DNA from: JAGOBP01 sp046328575
GTDB lineage: Bacteria; Chloroflexota; Anaerolineae; Fen-1058
Direction: 5' to 3'
NCBI GenBank assembly: GCA_046328575.1
Contig: JAXLWI010000010.1
Coordinates: 1 to 64,000, forward strand
Length of the DNA: 64,000 nucleotides
Positions 1 through 7,154 of the stretch are shown piece after piece (the first letter of the stretch is position 1; every line of letters begins with the position of its first letter). Made by a program: the position numbers and the translations under genes. The notes below the pieces were generated by a model. That model saw only the letters and a program-made list of their open reading frames with translations. It searched no databases and was not told where the DNA came from.

Positions 1-10
1 TGTCTATCCT

Positions 11-601
11 TCAATCACTTTGTCGCTCTAGCGCAAAACGCTCCAGCATTTCGCGCTGAACCTTCGTCGGTCGAATAAATGGCCGCACCATGCGAATCGT
101 ATCCCATGCAGTTTGTGGTGACAATCCGGTAGTGACCAGGTACGCTGCCGCTGTCGTCGGCGCGCGGCCCACGCCGTTGGCACAGTGAATGTAGACGCCG
201 CGCCCCTCACTTAGGCATTCACCGATGAATTCGGCGGCGCGTTGCAGCTCGGTCATCGTCGGGGCATGATCGTCATCGGTGGGTAGCGACAACTGCCGCG
301 CTAGATCGACGCCGTGCTCGACGTCGCCGTATTCGCGGCGCAGATCGACGCAAGCGGTGATACCGCGTTGCGCCATGATTGGTAAGCCGCGCCGCTTGTG
401 CTGTCCGCCGACGTACAAGTTCGGCGCAACACGGCTGGTGCGTACTGGCGACACACCGACGAGGATGCGCGTCGTCCGCTCGGTGAACCACAGCGCCGTT
501 GTACGTGGGCCTTGCTCGCGCAGCCGCGCGATGACGATACGAATCCCTTTCAATAACAGCTGAAGTGGATTAGATGACGGTTTGATAGAGTTCGTTTGCA
601 T
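11..601 (-). CDS. Dual-specificity-type protein phosphatase
   Basis: A 196-residue protein with a cysteine-phosphatase active site. The P-loop HCANGVGR has nucleophile Cys140 and Arg146, and an Asp pair at about 110-111 (LPTDDDHAP) is well placed to act as general acid. It would hydrolyse phosphoester bonds on phosphoproteins or on a small phosphorylated substrate; the substrate cannot be told from sequence. About 55 N-terminal residues precede the phosphatase fold and are basic with a short hydrophobic stretch, perhaps for membrane association. The ATG at 601 has no clear Shine-Dalgarno. The next gene on the same strand (664-1788) lies 62 bp upstream, so co-transcription is possible. The family call is firm because of the P-loop; the substrate is unknown. 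Confidence 0.85.
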   Translation of the reverse strand: MQTNSIKPSSNPLQLLLKGIRIVIARLREQGPRTTALWFTERTTRILVGVSPVRTSRVAPNLYVGGQHKRRGLPIMAQRGITACVDLRREYGDVEHGVDLARQLSLPTDDDHAPTMTELQRAAEFIGECLSEGRGVYIHCANGVGRAPTTAAAYLVTTGLSPQTAWDTIRMVRPFIRPTKVQREMLERFALERQSD

Positions 602-663
602 GCTGGCAATTTGTGGTGCGGGATGTGTGATACGTGAGTCATTAACTTCTTAAGCATCACGCA

Positions 664-1788
664 TCATGCGATGATCTTCCTATACATTCGATGTGTTTTG
701 TAAAAGTCGATGCCCAACGCCGCGACTTCGCGCTGCATCTTGTCATTGTCCGCGCCGATCTGAACGAGGTCCGCATGCGCAAAGCCACCCTCAACCACGC
801 TCTTCTCCATTTCCGAGAAGAGCAGCGCCGTGCCGCCACCGCCCCGATATTTCTCGACGATGCCCGCGCCGTTGATGTTGATCCACTTGGTGCGTTTCAA
901 CTCCAGCCACAGATCGAGCCATCCGAACGGAAAGAGTTTGCCTTTGGTGCGTTGTACCGCCGCTGAGACGTCGGGATAGGCGAACAAGAAGCCGGCGAGT
1001 TCATCGTCCTTCATCACGATCTTGATCAGTTTAGGATCGGCAAACAACAGCAGTTGCTGTGCGATGGTGTTAACTTCGTCGTTGGTCAACGGCACATTGC
1101 CGACTGTGCCACCGAGCGAGTCATTATACATTTTCTTCAGCGGCTCGATGATCTGCTGCAAATCGCGGCGCGTTTTGAACCGCACGATGCGCAGACCGCG
1201 CCGTTTCTGCACCAGCTCGGCCACCTGATGAATCTTTTCTGGAAAATGCAGGTTGTGAGCATCCAGATACCCTGAGACGATATCGCCGGTGCCTTCAAAG
1301 TCCAGGTCTTCCAATAGGCCCGCGTAGTAATCGAGGTTGTAGGCAATGCCCAACGCAGGCCGATGTTCGAAACCTTTGACTAGCAGCCCCATCCCATCGA
1401 GCGCGGTGAAGCCTTTCGGACCGTTGATTTCCGTCAAACCGCGCGCGCGCGCCCAGTCGATGGCGGCGTCGAATAAGCCGCGCGCAATCGTCGGATCGTT
1501 CTCAGCCTCGAAGAGATAGAACAACGCCGTGCGCGTTTGATTGAAATCGTTGTAACGTTTGTTTTCCAGGATCGCCAGGCGGCCAACCACCCGATCGGCT
1601 TTCAGCGCGAGGAAGAAATCAGCGTCGGAGTGTTGATAAAACGGATGCTTCCGCCGATCGAGCATCCGGCTCGCATCGGACGCAAACGGCGGCACCCATT
1701 GCGGCACATTGCGATAGAGTTGGAACGGAAAATCGAGAAAACGGCGCACATCCCGGCGGCTGGTGGTGTCAAGGCGGATGATGTCCAT
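664..1788 (-). CDS. GNAT-like acyltransferase family protein
   Basis: A 374-residue protein of the uncharacterised bacterial family with an N-terminal segment of the type FxxFPxxLYRxxPxWVPP and a GNAT-like fold. The segment VVGRLAILENKRYND (about residues 67-81) resembles GNAT strands 3-4. A second acyltransferase-like half includes GAGIVEKYRGGGGTALLF (about 308-325), which has the acetyl-CoA pyrophosphate-binding character of motif A (R-G-x-G-x-A). It may acylate an unknown substrate; no pathway is evident. The ATG at 1788 is preceded on the minus strand by TACAAT (1801-1796) only 7 nt away, with TTCACT 17 bp further up, so the mRNA is probably leaderless. It is divergent from hpt. The family is fairly clear, the function is not. 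Confidence 0.75.
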   Translation of the reverse strand: MDIIRLDTTSRRDVRRFLDFPFQLYRNVPQWVPPFASDASRMLDRRKHPFYQHSDADFFLALKADRVVGRLAILENKRYNDFNQTRTALFYLFEAENDPTIARGLFDAAIDWARARGLTEINGPKGFTALDGMGLLVKGFEHRPALGIAYNLDYYAGLLEDLDFEGTGDIVSGYLDAHNLHFPEKIHQVAELVQKRRGLRIVRFKTRRDLQQIIEPLKKMYNDSLGGTVGNVPLTNDEVNTIAQQLLLFADPKLIKIVMKDDELAGFLFAYPDVSAAVQRTKGKLFPFGWLDLWLELKRTKWININGAGIVEKYRGGGGTALLFSEMEKSVVEGGFAHADLVQIGADNDKMQREVAALGIDFYKTHRMYRKIIA

Positions 1789-1795
1789 GGACAGG

Positions 1796-1824
1796 ATTGT
1801 AAAACGTAACGGGCGAAAAGTGAA
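1796..1824 (-). promoter_or_regulatory. Candidate leaderless promoter of the GNAT-like gene
   Basis: Read on the minus strand: -35 TTCACT (1824-1819), 17 bp spacer, -10 TACAAT (1801-1796), then 7 nt to the ATG at 1788. Transcription would start at or beside the start codon. Confidence 0.5.
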
Positions 1825-1898
1825 GCGCAGTCGCGCATTTGTCCTTTCACCCGATCACTCGTACAATCTCAACGGTAAATTCGTCTGGGAGCATTCAC

Positions 1899-2441
1899 AT
1901 GAACAACGACATTCAGCGCGTTTTGATCGATGAGACCAGCATCGCGGCGAAAGTGAAAGAGATGGCCGGTCAGATTTCGGAGACCTATCGGGCTGTAGAC
2001 GAACTGGTGATGGTCTGCATCCTCAACGGTGCGTTCCGCTTCACGGCTGATCTAGAAACGCATTTGACCGTGCCCTACAACATCGACTTCATGTCGTTGA
2101 GCAGCTATCCGACGGCATCGACCAAGGCGACGGGTGAAGTGCGCGTGCTGCTGGATGTGAAGAACAGCCTGCATAACAAACATGTGCTCATCGTCGAGGA
2201 CATCATCGATACCGGCTACACGTTGAACTATCTGTATCAGATGTTGGGCACCAAGCATCCGGCTTCGTTGCGATCGTGCGCGCTGGTCAGCAAGTCGGAG
2301 ATGCGCGAAGTGGATGTGCATGTGGATTGGATCGGCTTTCACGTGCCAAACGAGTGGCTGGTGGGTTACGGCCTGGACTGGCACAACAAATATCGCACGC
2401 TGCCGTATATCGGAGTGTTGAAGTCGGAAGTGTACAGCTGA
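1899..2441 (+). CDS. hpt: Hypoxanthine phosphoribosyltransferase
   Basis: A 180-residue purine-salvage enzyme that makes IMP or GMP from hypoxanthine or guanine and PRPP in the cytosol. The PRPP-binding motif VLIVEDIIDTGYTL sits at about residues 96-109, with the acidic pair Glu100-Asp101. The flexible-loop region SLSSY is at about 66-70, and a C-terminal GLDWHNKYRTLPYIGVL matches the family. I chose the ATG at 1899 because GGGAG lies about 8 nt upstream; an in-frame ATG at 1839 would add 20 residues unlike the family. The length is normal for HPRT. It stands alone between a divergent GNAT-like gene and a convergent FemAB-like gene, so it is probably monocistronic. Confidence 0.93.
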   Translation: MNNDIQRVLIDETSIAAKVKEMAGQISETYRAVDELVMVCILNGAFRFTADLETHLTVPYNIDFMSLSSYPTASTKATGEVRVLLDVKNSLHNKHVLIVEDIIDTGYTLNYLYQMLGTKHPASLRSCALVSKSEMREVDVHVDWIGFHVPNEWLVGYGLDWHNKYRTLPYIGVLKSEVYS

Positions 2442-2483
2442 TCAGGGATCAGGGAGCAGTGAACTAATCCCTAATCCCTGATC
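2440..2483. repeat. Imperfectly spaced inverted repeat between convergent genes
   Basis: GATCAGGGAT (2440-2449) and its exact reverse complement ATCCCTGATC (2474-2483) flank a 24-nt loop. The words AGGGA and ATCCCTA recur within it. It separates hpt from the convergent FemAB-like gene, so it may act as a bidirectional terminator, but there is no T-run. Confidence 0.45.
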
Positions 2484-2484
2484 T

Positions 2485-3519
2485 CTACTCTGTTCTGCCT
2501 CGCGACTTCAGGTACAACTTGTAGGCTTGATACAACAGCGGATCGTACACTCGATCGTATGCGCCGGCGAAGCGCACGACTTTGCCGCCAAAGCCGCGCT
2601 TGAAGCGATACACGCCCCACAGATCGTCGCTGCGATCGAGGTACTGCGCTTCGAGGGTCGCTTCGTCTTCGTCGGGAATGCCCCACAGATCGTATTCTGT
2701 GCAGCCGCGCGACTTGGCCCACTGCATAGCCGCCCACTGCAAAGCATGATTGGGCATGCGCTGTCGTTCGGCCTCACCCGACGCGCCGTAGAAATACCAC
2801 GCTCGCTGGCCTAACGCAAACACGAACAATCCTGCAATCACCTTGTCTTCGAACGTCGCCACAAACAGCCGAGATTGATCGGTTGCACCGAACAACTCAA
2901 ACGCAGCGGCGTAATACTCGGCCGAGTGGACGGCAAAGCCATCGCGTTCGCCGGTGATCGTCATCAGGCTGGTGAATGCGGGCAAATCGGCCGCCGTTGC
3001 TTCGCGCACGATCACGTCTTTCTTAGCCGCCAAGCGCACGTTGTAGCGCGTCTTGGGATGCATCGCGGCGAGAATAGCATCGTCGTCGCGAGCCAGATCG
3101 ATCGTGATGGTGCGCGGCGGTTGAATGGTCTGCGGACTGGGCCGAAAGCCCAATGTGGCCAGGCGTGTAGAGAAGTGCAGATCGGCTAACTGATCAGGCT
3201 CGATCTTGAGCAAGATGGCGCGATGTCGCTTCATCAACCGATCGAGACCGTGCAGCAACTCTGCGCACAGTTCGTCGTCGGCAAAATCGACGATCGGACC
3301 TTTGGGGATGTAGGCCAGCGTGCCCAAGCGCATCGGCAAGATGCGGAATAGCACCAGCGCCCCGGCCACGAGGCGTTGATCGCGCATGACGGCCACCCGA
3401 TCGGCAGACCAGTCGAAGCGGGACTTGAGTTCGCCCCAGCGTGACGTTTGCAGGATGTGCGCGTGCGGGCTGGACGCGACGAAGGCGTCCCATTGGTCGG
3501 GAGCAGGTTGGATAATCAT
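2485..3519 (-). CDS. FemAB-like peptidyl/aminoacyl transferase
   Basis: A 344-residue protein of the FemA/FemX (lipid II:glycine glycyltransferase) superfamily, built of two GNAT-like halves. Seen: an N-terminal HILQTSRWGELKSRFDW segment, a middle TRYNVRLAAKKDVIVREA stretch (about residues 135-152), and a C-terminal region with GRKVIAGLF-like and YFYGASGE motifs typical of the family. Family members add amino acids from aminoacyl-tRNA to peptidoglycan stem peptides, so a role in the interpeptide bridge is the likeliest guess; the amino acid is unknown. The ATG at 3519 follows an extended -10 (TGCTATAAT) by only 8 nt, so translation is probably leaderless. It overlaps nothing and converges with hpt. 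Confidence 0.85.
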   Translation of the reverse strand: MIIQPAPDQWDAFVASSPHAHILQTSRWGELKSRFDWSADRVAVMRDQRLVAGALVLFRILPMRLGTLAYIPKGPIVDFADDELCAELLHGLDRLMKRHRAILLKIEPDQLADLHFSTRLATLGFRPSPQTIQPPRTITIDLARDDDAILAAMHPKTRYNVRLAAKKDVIVREATAADLPAFTSLMTITGERDGFAVHSAEYYAAAFELFGATDQSRLFVATFEDKVIAGLFVFALGQRAWYFYGASGEAERQRMPNHALQWAAMQWAKSRGCTEYDLWGIPDEDEATLEAQYLDRSDDLWGVYRFKRGFGGKVVRFAGAYDRVYDPLLYQAYKLYLKSRGRTE

Positions 3520-3527
3520 CGGGCGCG

Positions 3528-3536
3528 ATTATAGCA
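3528..3536 (-). promoter_or_regulatory. Extended -10 promoter, leaderless start of FemAB-like gene
   Basis: On the minus strand TGC-TATAAT (3536-3528) is a perfect extended -10 element. Only 8 nt separate it from the ATG at 3519 and no Shine-Dalgarno fits between. Confidence 0.65.
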
Positions 3537-3632
3537 GATCGGCATTAGGCGCACGCCCGACTCAGACTTATGGCCGATGACGCAGTCGATGGCCGGTGCT
3601 AAACTAAGCCCAAAATGATCTGGAGGTGGACG

Positions 3633-4277
3633 ATGCAGACGCGAGGGCGAATTTTCTGGGGTGTGGCGCTGGTGCTCTTTGGCGCGGTGCTATTGGCGCA
3701 GCAGATGGGTCTGATCCCGTTCGGGTTTAACTTCGGCATGTTCCTGTTCGGTGTCCCGGCGGTGCTGTTCTTAATGGTGTTTGTGTTCGATCGGCGGCAG
3801 TGGTGGGCGTTGATTCCGGCGTGTGTGCTGGCCGGTTTGACGTTAGTGGTCTTCAACGAGGACAATCGCCTGATGAGCGGCGAACAGGCCGGTGGCTTGT
3901 TCCTGTTCAGCATCGCTGCGCCGTTCCTGCTGATCTTTCTGATGGATCGGCGGCAGTGGTGGGCGCTGATTCCGGGCGGCGTCATGACGGTGTTGGCTTT
4001 CATGCCGATGTTGTCGGTGACGGGTATGTCGGGTGAGGTGATTGGCGGTCTGTTCTTCCTGGGTCTTGGCGCGGTGTTTGCGCTGGTGCGGCTGGCGACG
4101 CTGAACGATCCGCGCATGGGCTGGGCGTGGTGGCCGGCGGCGATCCTGGCGATCTTCGGTGCGTTCATCATGTTCCTGGGCACCGTGGCGTCGCAGTACT
4201 TCTGGCCGGTGATCCTGATCGCACTCGGGTTATTCATTCTAGCGCGTGGCTATCTGCCGCGATCACATTCCAATTAA
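3633..4277 (+). CDS. Multi-pass membrane protein, LiaF/DUF5668-like
   Basis: A 214-residue, strongly hydrophobic protein with about seven or eight membrane segments of the short IFWGVALVLFGAVLLAQQ type seen in LiaI/LiaF-TM (DUF5668-like) proteins. The start at 3633 is supported by GGAGGTGGA just upstream. It contains an internal duplication with a 52-residue period: FDRRQWWALIP and MDRRQWWALIP recur, also at DNA level from 3789 and 3945. A looser third copy may be the segment containing GWAWWPAAILAIFG. Family relatives often act in envelope-stress sensing, but no partner kinase is adjacent here, so function is unassigned. It is followed by a strong terminator and appears monocistronic. Confidence 0.7.
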   Translation: MQTRGRIFWGVALVLFGAVLLAQQMGLIPFGFNFGMFLFGVPAVLFLMVFVFDRRQWWALIPACVLAGLTLVVFNEDNRLMSGEQAGGLFLFSIAAPFLLIFLMDRRQWWALIPGGVMTVLAFMPMLSVTGMSGEVIGGLFFLGLGAVFALVRLATLNDPRMGWAWWPAAILAIFGAFIMFLGTVASQYFWPVILIALGLFILARGYLPRSHSN

Positions 4278-4297
4278 CGGGCAAAGCTTAGACAAAG

Positions 4298-4328
4298 CGC
4301 CCCGCCTCAATGTTGAGGCGGGGCGTTT
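4298..4328 (+). terminator. Rho-independent terminator
   Basis: A perfect 13-bp stem: 4298-4310 pairs with 4313-4325 (CGCCCCGCCTCAA and its complement), closed by a tight loop and followed by a short T-rich tail. It ends the membrane-protein gene at 4277. Confidence 0.85.
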
Positions 4329-4348
4329 GCGTTCGACCCGATGGTTGA

Positions 4349-4480
4349 TCACTGTGCTTGAATGATCGGCAAGTCGATGTATGACGTGTGCGCCACTTTG
4401 ATCGTGGGTGTGCCTTCGGCTGGAATTCGCGTGAAGTTGTCTTTGTCGTGACCGGCAATCGCCCCGCGAGTGCGATGATG
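4349..4480 (-). pseudogene. Possible C-terminal remnant of an unidentified gene
   Basis: On the minus strand a 43-codon open stretch has no usable start but reads like the end of a real protein, closing with SYIDLPIIQAQ and a TGA at 4351-4349. It is bounded upstream by an in-frame TAG at 4483-4481. I do not recognise the family. It lies between a terminator and the end of the PNPOx-like gene, where no intact gene fits. Confidence 0.3.
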
Positions 4481-4500
4481 CTAGGTGAAATTTATTCGCG

Positions 4501-4983
4501 CTACCTAGTCGAGGCGCGTCCGCGCGCTTTGTCAGGAATACGCATTTGCATTAGGGGGATGCCCACGCCATAGGTGACGAATTCGCCGACTGGCACGATC
4601 TCAACGATCGAGGCCGTGGCCAGCTCGTTTGGATCCGCTTCCAGTCCGCGGAAGAGCGCTTTCTGAAGGTCACTGCTAGCCTCACTCGCCGCGAACACTC
4701 TCGCCTGTCCGGAGAAGGTGATCGTCGCTGCGGGGATCTTGATCCACGACATGAGAGGAATGCGTTTGGCGATAGGCACCGTCACCGCAACATGCGGATT
4801 GTGCTGAATATGGCGTGCTTTCCAGGTATCCGTGTTGGTTGCGAAGTAGAGCTTGTGGTCCTGCACGACATAGACCACACCCGCTGTGCGCGCCTCGCCC
4901 TTTGGCGTGACCATACCTACGACAGCAAAGAGTTCTTTCTTAAGTTCGGTCCAAACTTGATCGCTGGTCAATTGCAAGGTCAT
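4501..4983 (-). CDS. Pyridoxamine 5'-phosphate oxidase-like flavin protein
   Basis: A 160-residue split-barrel protein of the PNPOx-like/FMN-binding superfamily. Seen: an early segment on the order of AVVGMVTPKGEARTAGVVYVVQDHKLYFATNT, which is the typical flavin-binding barrel opening, then WKARHIQHNPHVAVTVP, a common signature of this family. Such proteins bind FMN or F420 and reduce or oxidise small molecules; true PNPOx activity is not implied. I chose the ATG at 4983 because GGAGG lies 8 nt upstream; a GTG at 4998 is less likely. It sits 33 bp downstream of the PadR regulator and is probably co-transcribed and controlled by it. Confidence 0.8.
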   Translation of the reverse strand: MTLQLTSDQVWTELKKELFAVVGMVTPKGEARTAGVVYVVQDHKLYFATNTDTWKARHIQHNPHVAVTVPIAKRIPLMSWIKIPAATITFSGQARVFAASEASSDLQKALFRGLEADPNELATASIVEIVPVGEFVTYGVGIPLMQMRIPDKARGRASTR

Positions 4984-5016
4984 GTGTGTAGCCTCCACAG
5001 GGAGAAATGTCCGGGT

Positions 5017-5568
5017 TTAGTTGTTTGCCCGCGAGAGTAGTGTATCGCCGCGGCGCAGTTGCGCCAACACTTGTTCGATCCACGTCAGGCGCGCCTGAGT
5101 TGATTGAATGCCGTAATCGAGCGTCAACATGACAAAGGCTTGCTGGCGCGAAGTGGCTGGATATTGCTGTCGAATCTGCTCGTAGACCGCCAACTGAGCG
5201 CGGGCGTCGTCGGCTTCGCGTTCTAACAGCGCCTCCACTTCGGCGTCCGGCAGGCCGCTGGCGAAGAAAAGTTGAACGAGAAACGGCTCGTGTTCTTCGC
5301 GATGAGCCAGCGGCGAGGTGAGCCAGCGTTGCAGTTCAGCGCGGCCCGTCGGGGTGACGTGATACACCTTGCGATTGGGGCGGGTGGCTTGCTCGACGAG
5401 TTCCACTTCGGCCCAGCCCGCTTCGACGATCTGATCGAGGGTGCGATAAATCTGGCTTTGATCGGCGGACCAGAAGTGCCGCACCGAGCCATCGAACGCT
5501 TTTTTGAGGTCGTAGCCCGTAAACGGCTGTAACGATAGGAACCCTAGAATGGCGTGTTTGAGTGACAT
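5017..5568 (-). CDS. PadR family transcriptional regulator
   Basis: A 183-residue repressor of the PadR family: an N-terminal winged helix beginning SLKHAILGFLSLQPFTGYDL, recognition region SQIYRTLDQIVEAGW (about residues 38-52), wing YHVTPTGRAELQRWL, and a C-terminal helical dimerisation domain of the Vir_act_alpha_C type. PadR proteins usually sense phenolic or other toxic ligands and repress a neighbouring detoxification gene. Here the neighbour is a PNPOx-like flavin protein. The ATG at 5568 was chosen since the family's SLKHAILG start follows it directly; the longer ORF would run through the operator. A near-perfect palindrome lies right upstream, so autoregulation is likely. Confidence 0.88.
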   Translation of the reverse strand: MSLKHAILGFLSLQPFTGYDLKKAFDGSVRHFWSADQSQIYRTLDQIVEAGWAEVELVEQATRPNRKVYHVTPTGRAELQRWLTSPLAHREEHEPFLVQLFFASGLPDAEVEALLEREADDARAQLAVYEQIRQQYPATSRQQAFVMLTLDYGIQSTQARLTWIEQVLAQLRRGDTLLSRANN

Positions 5569-5570
5569 AT

Positions 5571-5604
5571 TATATGATTTATCATATATAGGATTTATCA
5601 TATA
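5571..5604. promoter_or_regulatory. Probable PadR operator
   Basis: TATATGAT (5571-5578) and ATCATATA (5581-5588) form a perfect palindrome with a 2-bp centre, and the half-site ATCATATA recurs at 5597-5604. It is placed immediately before the padR start, in A+T-rich DNA unlike the surroundings. Binding by the adjacent PadR protein is inference. Confidence 0.65.
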
Positions 5605-5634
5605 ATAGTCAATATTGGTTCGACTGTCAAGAAG

Positions 5635-5673
5635 CAAAAAAAAGCCCCAGAGGCCATAGAAACCTCTGGGGCT
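5635..5673 (-). terminator. Rho-independent terminator of gltA
   Basis: On the minus strand an 11-bp perfect stem (AGCCCCAGAGG, 5643-5653, with 5663-5673) is followed by a run of T (A-run 5635-5642 on the plus strand). It ends the citrate synthase transcript. Confidence 0.9.
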
Positions 5674-5696
5674 GAGAGAAACAATCGGGTTGGTGG

Positions 5697-6986
5697 CTAC
5701 TTCCGATCGGCCATCGGCACAAACGCGCGCTCATCGGCGCCAAGGTAAATCTGCCGTGGGCGAGCGATCTTTTGATCGGGATCGTTGACCATTTCCACCC
5801 ACTGGGCCAGCCAGCCCGCTGTGCGCGGAATGGCGAAGAGCACCGGGAAGAACTCGACCGGGAAGCCCATGGCCTGGTAGATGATGCCACTGTAGAAGTC
5901 GACGTTGGGGTAAAGCTTGTGCGAGATGAAGTATTCGTCTTGCAGCGCGATGCGCTCCAATTCCAGCGCGATTTCCAGCATGGGATTGACGCCAGTCACG
6001 GCGAAGACTTCGTCGGCGGTCTTCTTGATGATCTTGGCGCGCGGATCGTAGTTCTTGTAGACGCGGTGGCCAAAGCCCATGAGCAGCTTTTCCTTCTTCT
6101 TCACGCGCTCGATGTAGGCCGGTACATTCTTGACGTTGCCGATCTCGGTGAGCATCTTTAGCACTTCTTCGTTGGCGCCGCCGTGGAGCGGGCCGTAAAG
6201 CGCGGCTGCTGCGCCCGCCATCGCCGAATATGGATCGACGTTGGATGAGCCAATGGCGCGCATAGCGTTAGTGCCGCAGTTCTGCTCGTGATCGGCGTGA
6301 AGGATGAAGAGCACGTCGAGGGCGCGTTCCTTTACTGGATCAGGCTGATACTTGGCTTGCGCCATCTTGTCCAGCATCGCCAGGAAGTTGCCGGTGTAGC
6401 TCAGGTCGTTATCAGGATAGACGTAGGGCAGGCCCTTGTGATGGCGATAGGAGAACGCGGCGATGGTAGGCACTTTGGCGATGAGGCGATGAATCTGCTT
6501 CTCGCGGACTTCGGCGTTCTTGATTTGCTTGGCCTCCGGATAGAAGGTGCTGAGCGCGGCGACGGTGCTGATGAACATGCTCATCGGGTGCGCGTCGTAG
6601 CGGAAGGCCTGCATCAGTTGCTTGGTGCTTTCGTGCAGGAAGGTGTGATGGGTGATCTCGTAGGTCCAGGTGTCCAACTGGGCTTGATTGGGCAGCTCGC
6701 CGTACAGGACCAAATAAGCGACTTCCAGGAACGAGGCTTTTTCGGCCAGTTGATCGATCGGGTAGCCGCGATAGCGCAGAATGCCCGCATCGCCATCGAT
6801 GTAAGTGATGGTGCTCTTGCACGAGGCGGTGTTCATGAAGGCCGGATCGTACGTCATCAGACCGAAGTCGGTGGAATTGACTTTGATCTGACGCAGATCG
6901 CCAGCCTTGATCGTATCATGCTCGATCGGGACTTCATAGGACTTGCCGGTGCGATTGTCGGTGATAGTCAACGTGTTGCTGGGCAT
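5697..6986 (-). CDS. gltA: Citrate synthase
   Basis: A 429-residue type II citrate synthase, which condenses oxaloacetate and acetyl-CoA to citrate in the TCA cycle. Seen: the N-terminal small domain found in hexameric bacterial enzymes, then GILRYRGYPIDQLAE, ADHEQNCGTNAMRAIGSS (catalytic His region), GPLHGGANEEVLKML (catalytic His), GFGHRVYKNYDPRA (substrate-binding Arg) and the C-terminal FYSGIIYQAMGFPVEFFPVLFAIPRTAGWLAQW with catalytic Asp equivalent and binding Arg. The length is typical. The start is supported by AGGAGACC 6 nt upstream. It has a canonical promoter and its own terminator, so it is a single-gene unit. Confidence 0.97.
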   Translation of the reverse strand: MPSNTLTITDNRTGKSYEVPIEHDTIKAGDLRQIKVNSTDFGLMTYDPAFMNTASCKSTITYIDGDAGILRYRGYPIDQLAEKASFLEVAYLVLYGELPNQAQLDTWTYEITHHTFLHESTKQLMQAFRYDAHPMSMFISTVAALSTFYPEAKQIKNAEVREKQIHRLIAKVPTIAAFSYRHHKGLPYVYPDNDLSYTGNFLAMLDKMAQAKYQPDPVKERALDVLFILHADHEQNCGTNAMRAIGSSNVDPYSAMAGAAAALYGPLHGGANEEVLKMLTEIGNVKNVPAYIERVKKKEKLLMGFGHRVYKNYDPRAKIIKKTADEVFAVTGVNPMLEIALELERIALQDEYFISHKLYPNVDFYSGIIYQAMGFPVEFFPVLFAIPRTAGWLAQWVEMVNDPDQKIARPRQIYLGADERAFVPMADRK

Positions 6987-7040
6987 GCTGGTCTCCTATT
7001 GGGATAGATGTGGCACTGCATAAGTCCAAGCGGTATACGA

Positions 7041-7069
7041 ATTGTAATCAGTGCGGGAAGCAAAGTCAA
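7041..7069 (-). promoter_or_regulatory. Promoter of gltA
   Basis: On the minus strand: TTGACT (7069-7064), exactly 17 bp, TACAAT (7046-7041), about 55 nt before the ATG at 6986. Confidence 0.75.
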
Positions 7070-7125
7070 TCATCAGGTGTTTAGATGCGGCGGGCCTAGA
7101 AAGGTGACGGGTAACGGAGCGGGCA

Positions 7126-7134
7126 TGCTATAAT
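7126..7134 (+). promoter_or_regulatory. Extended -10 promoter of the DUF2723 gene
   Basis: TGC-TATAAT (7126-7134), followed by CGCGG. The ATG at 7155 is about 20 nt downstream and lacks a Shine-Dalgarno, so the leader is very short. Confidence 0.6.
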
Positions 7135-7154
7135 CGCGGCGCGGATTTACCATC

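Noticed and set aside
3599..4237. 212-codon ORF on the minus strand
   Set aside because: Shadow of the membrane protein at 3633-4277; no ribosome binding site and no recognisable composition.
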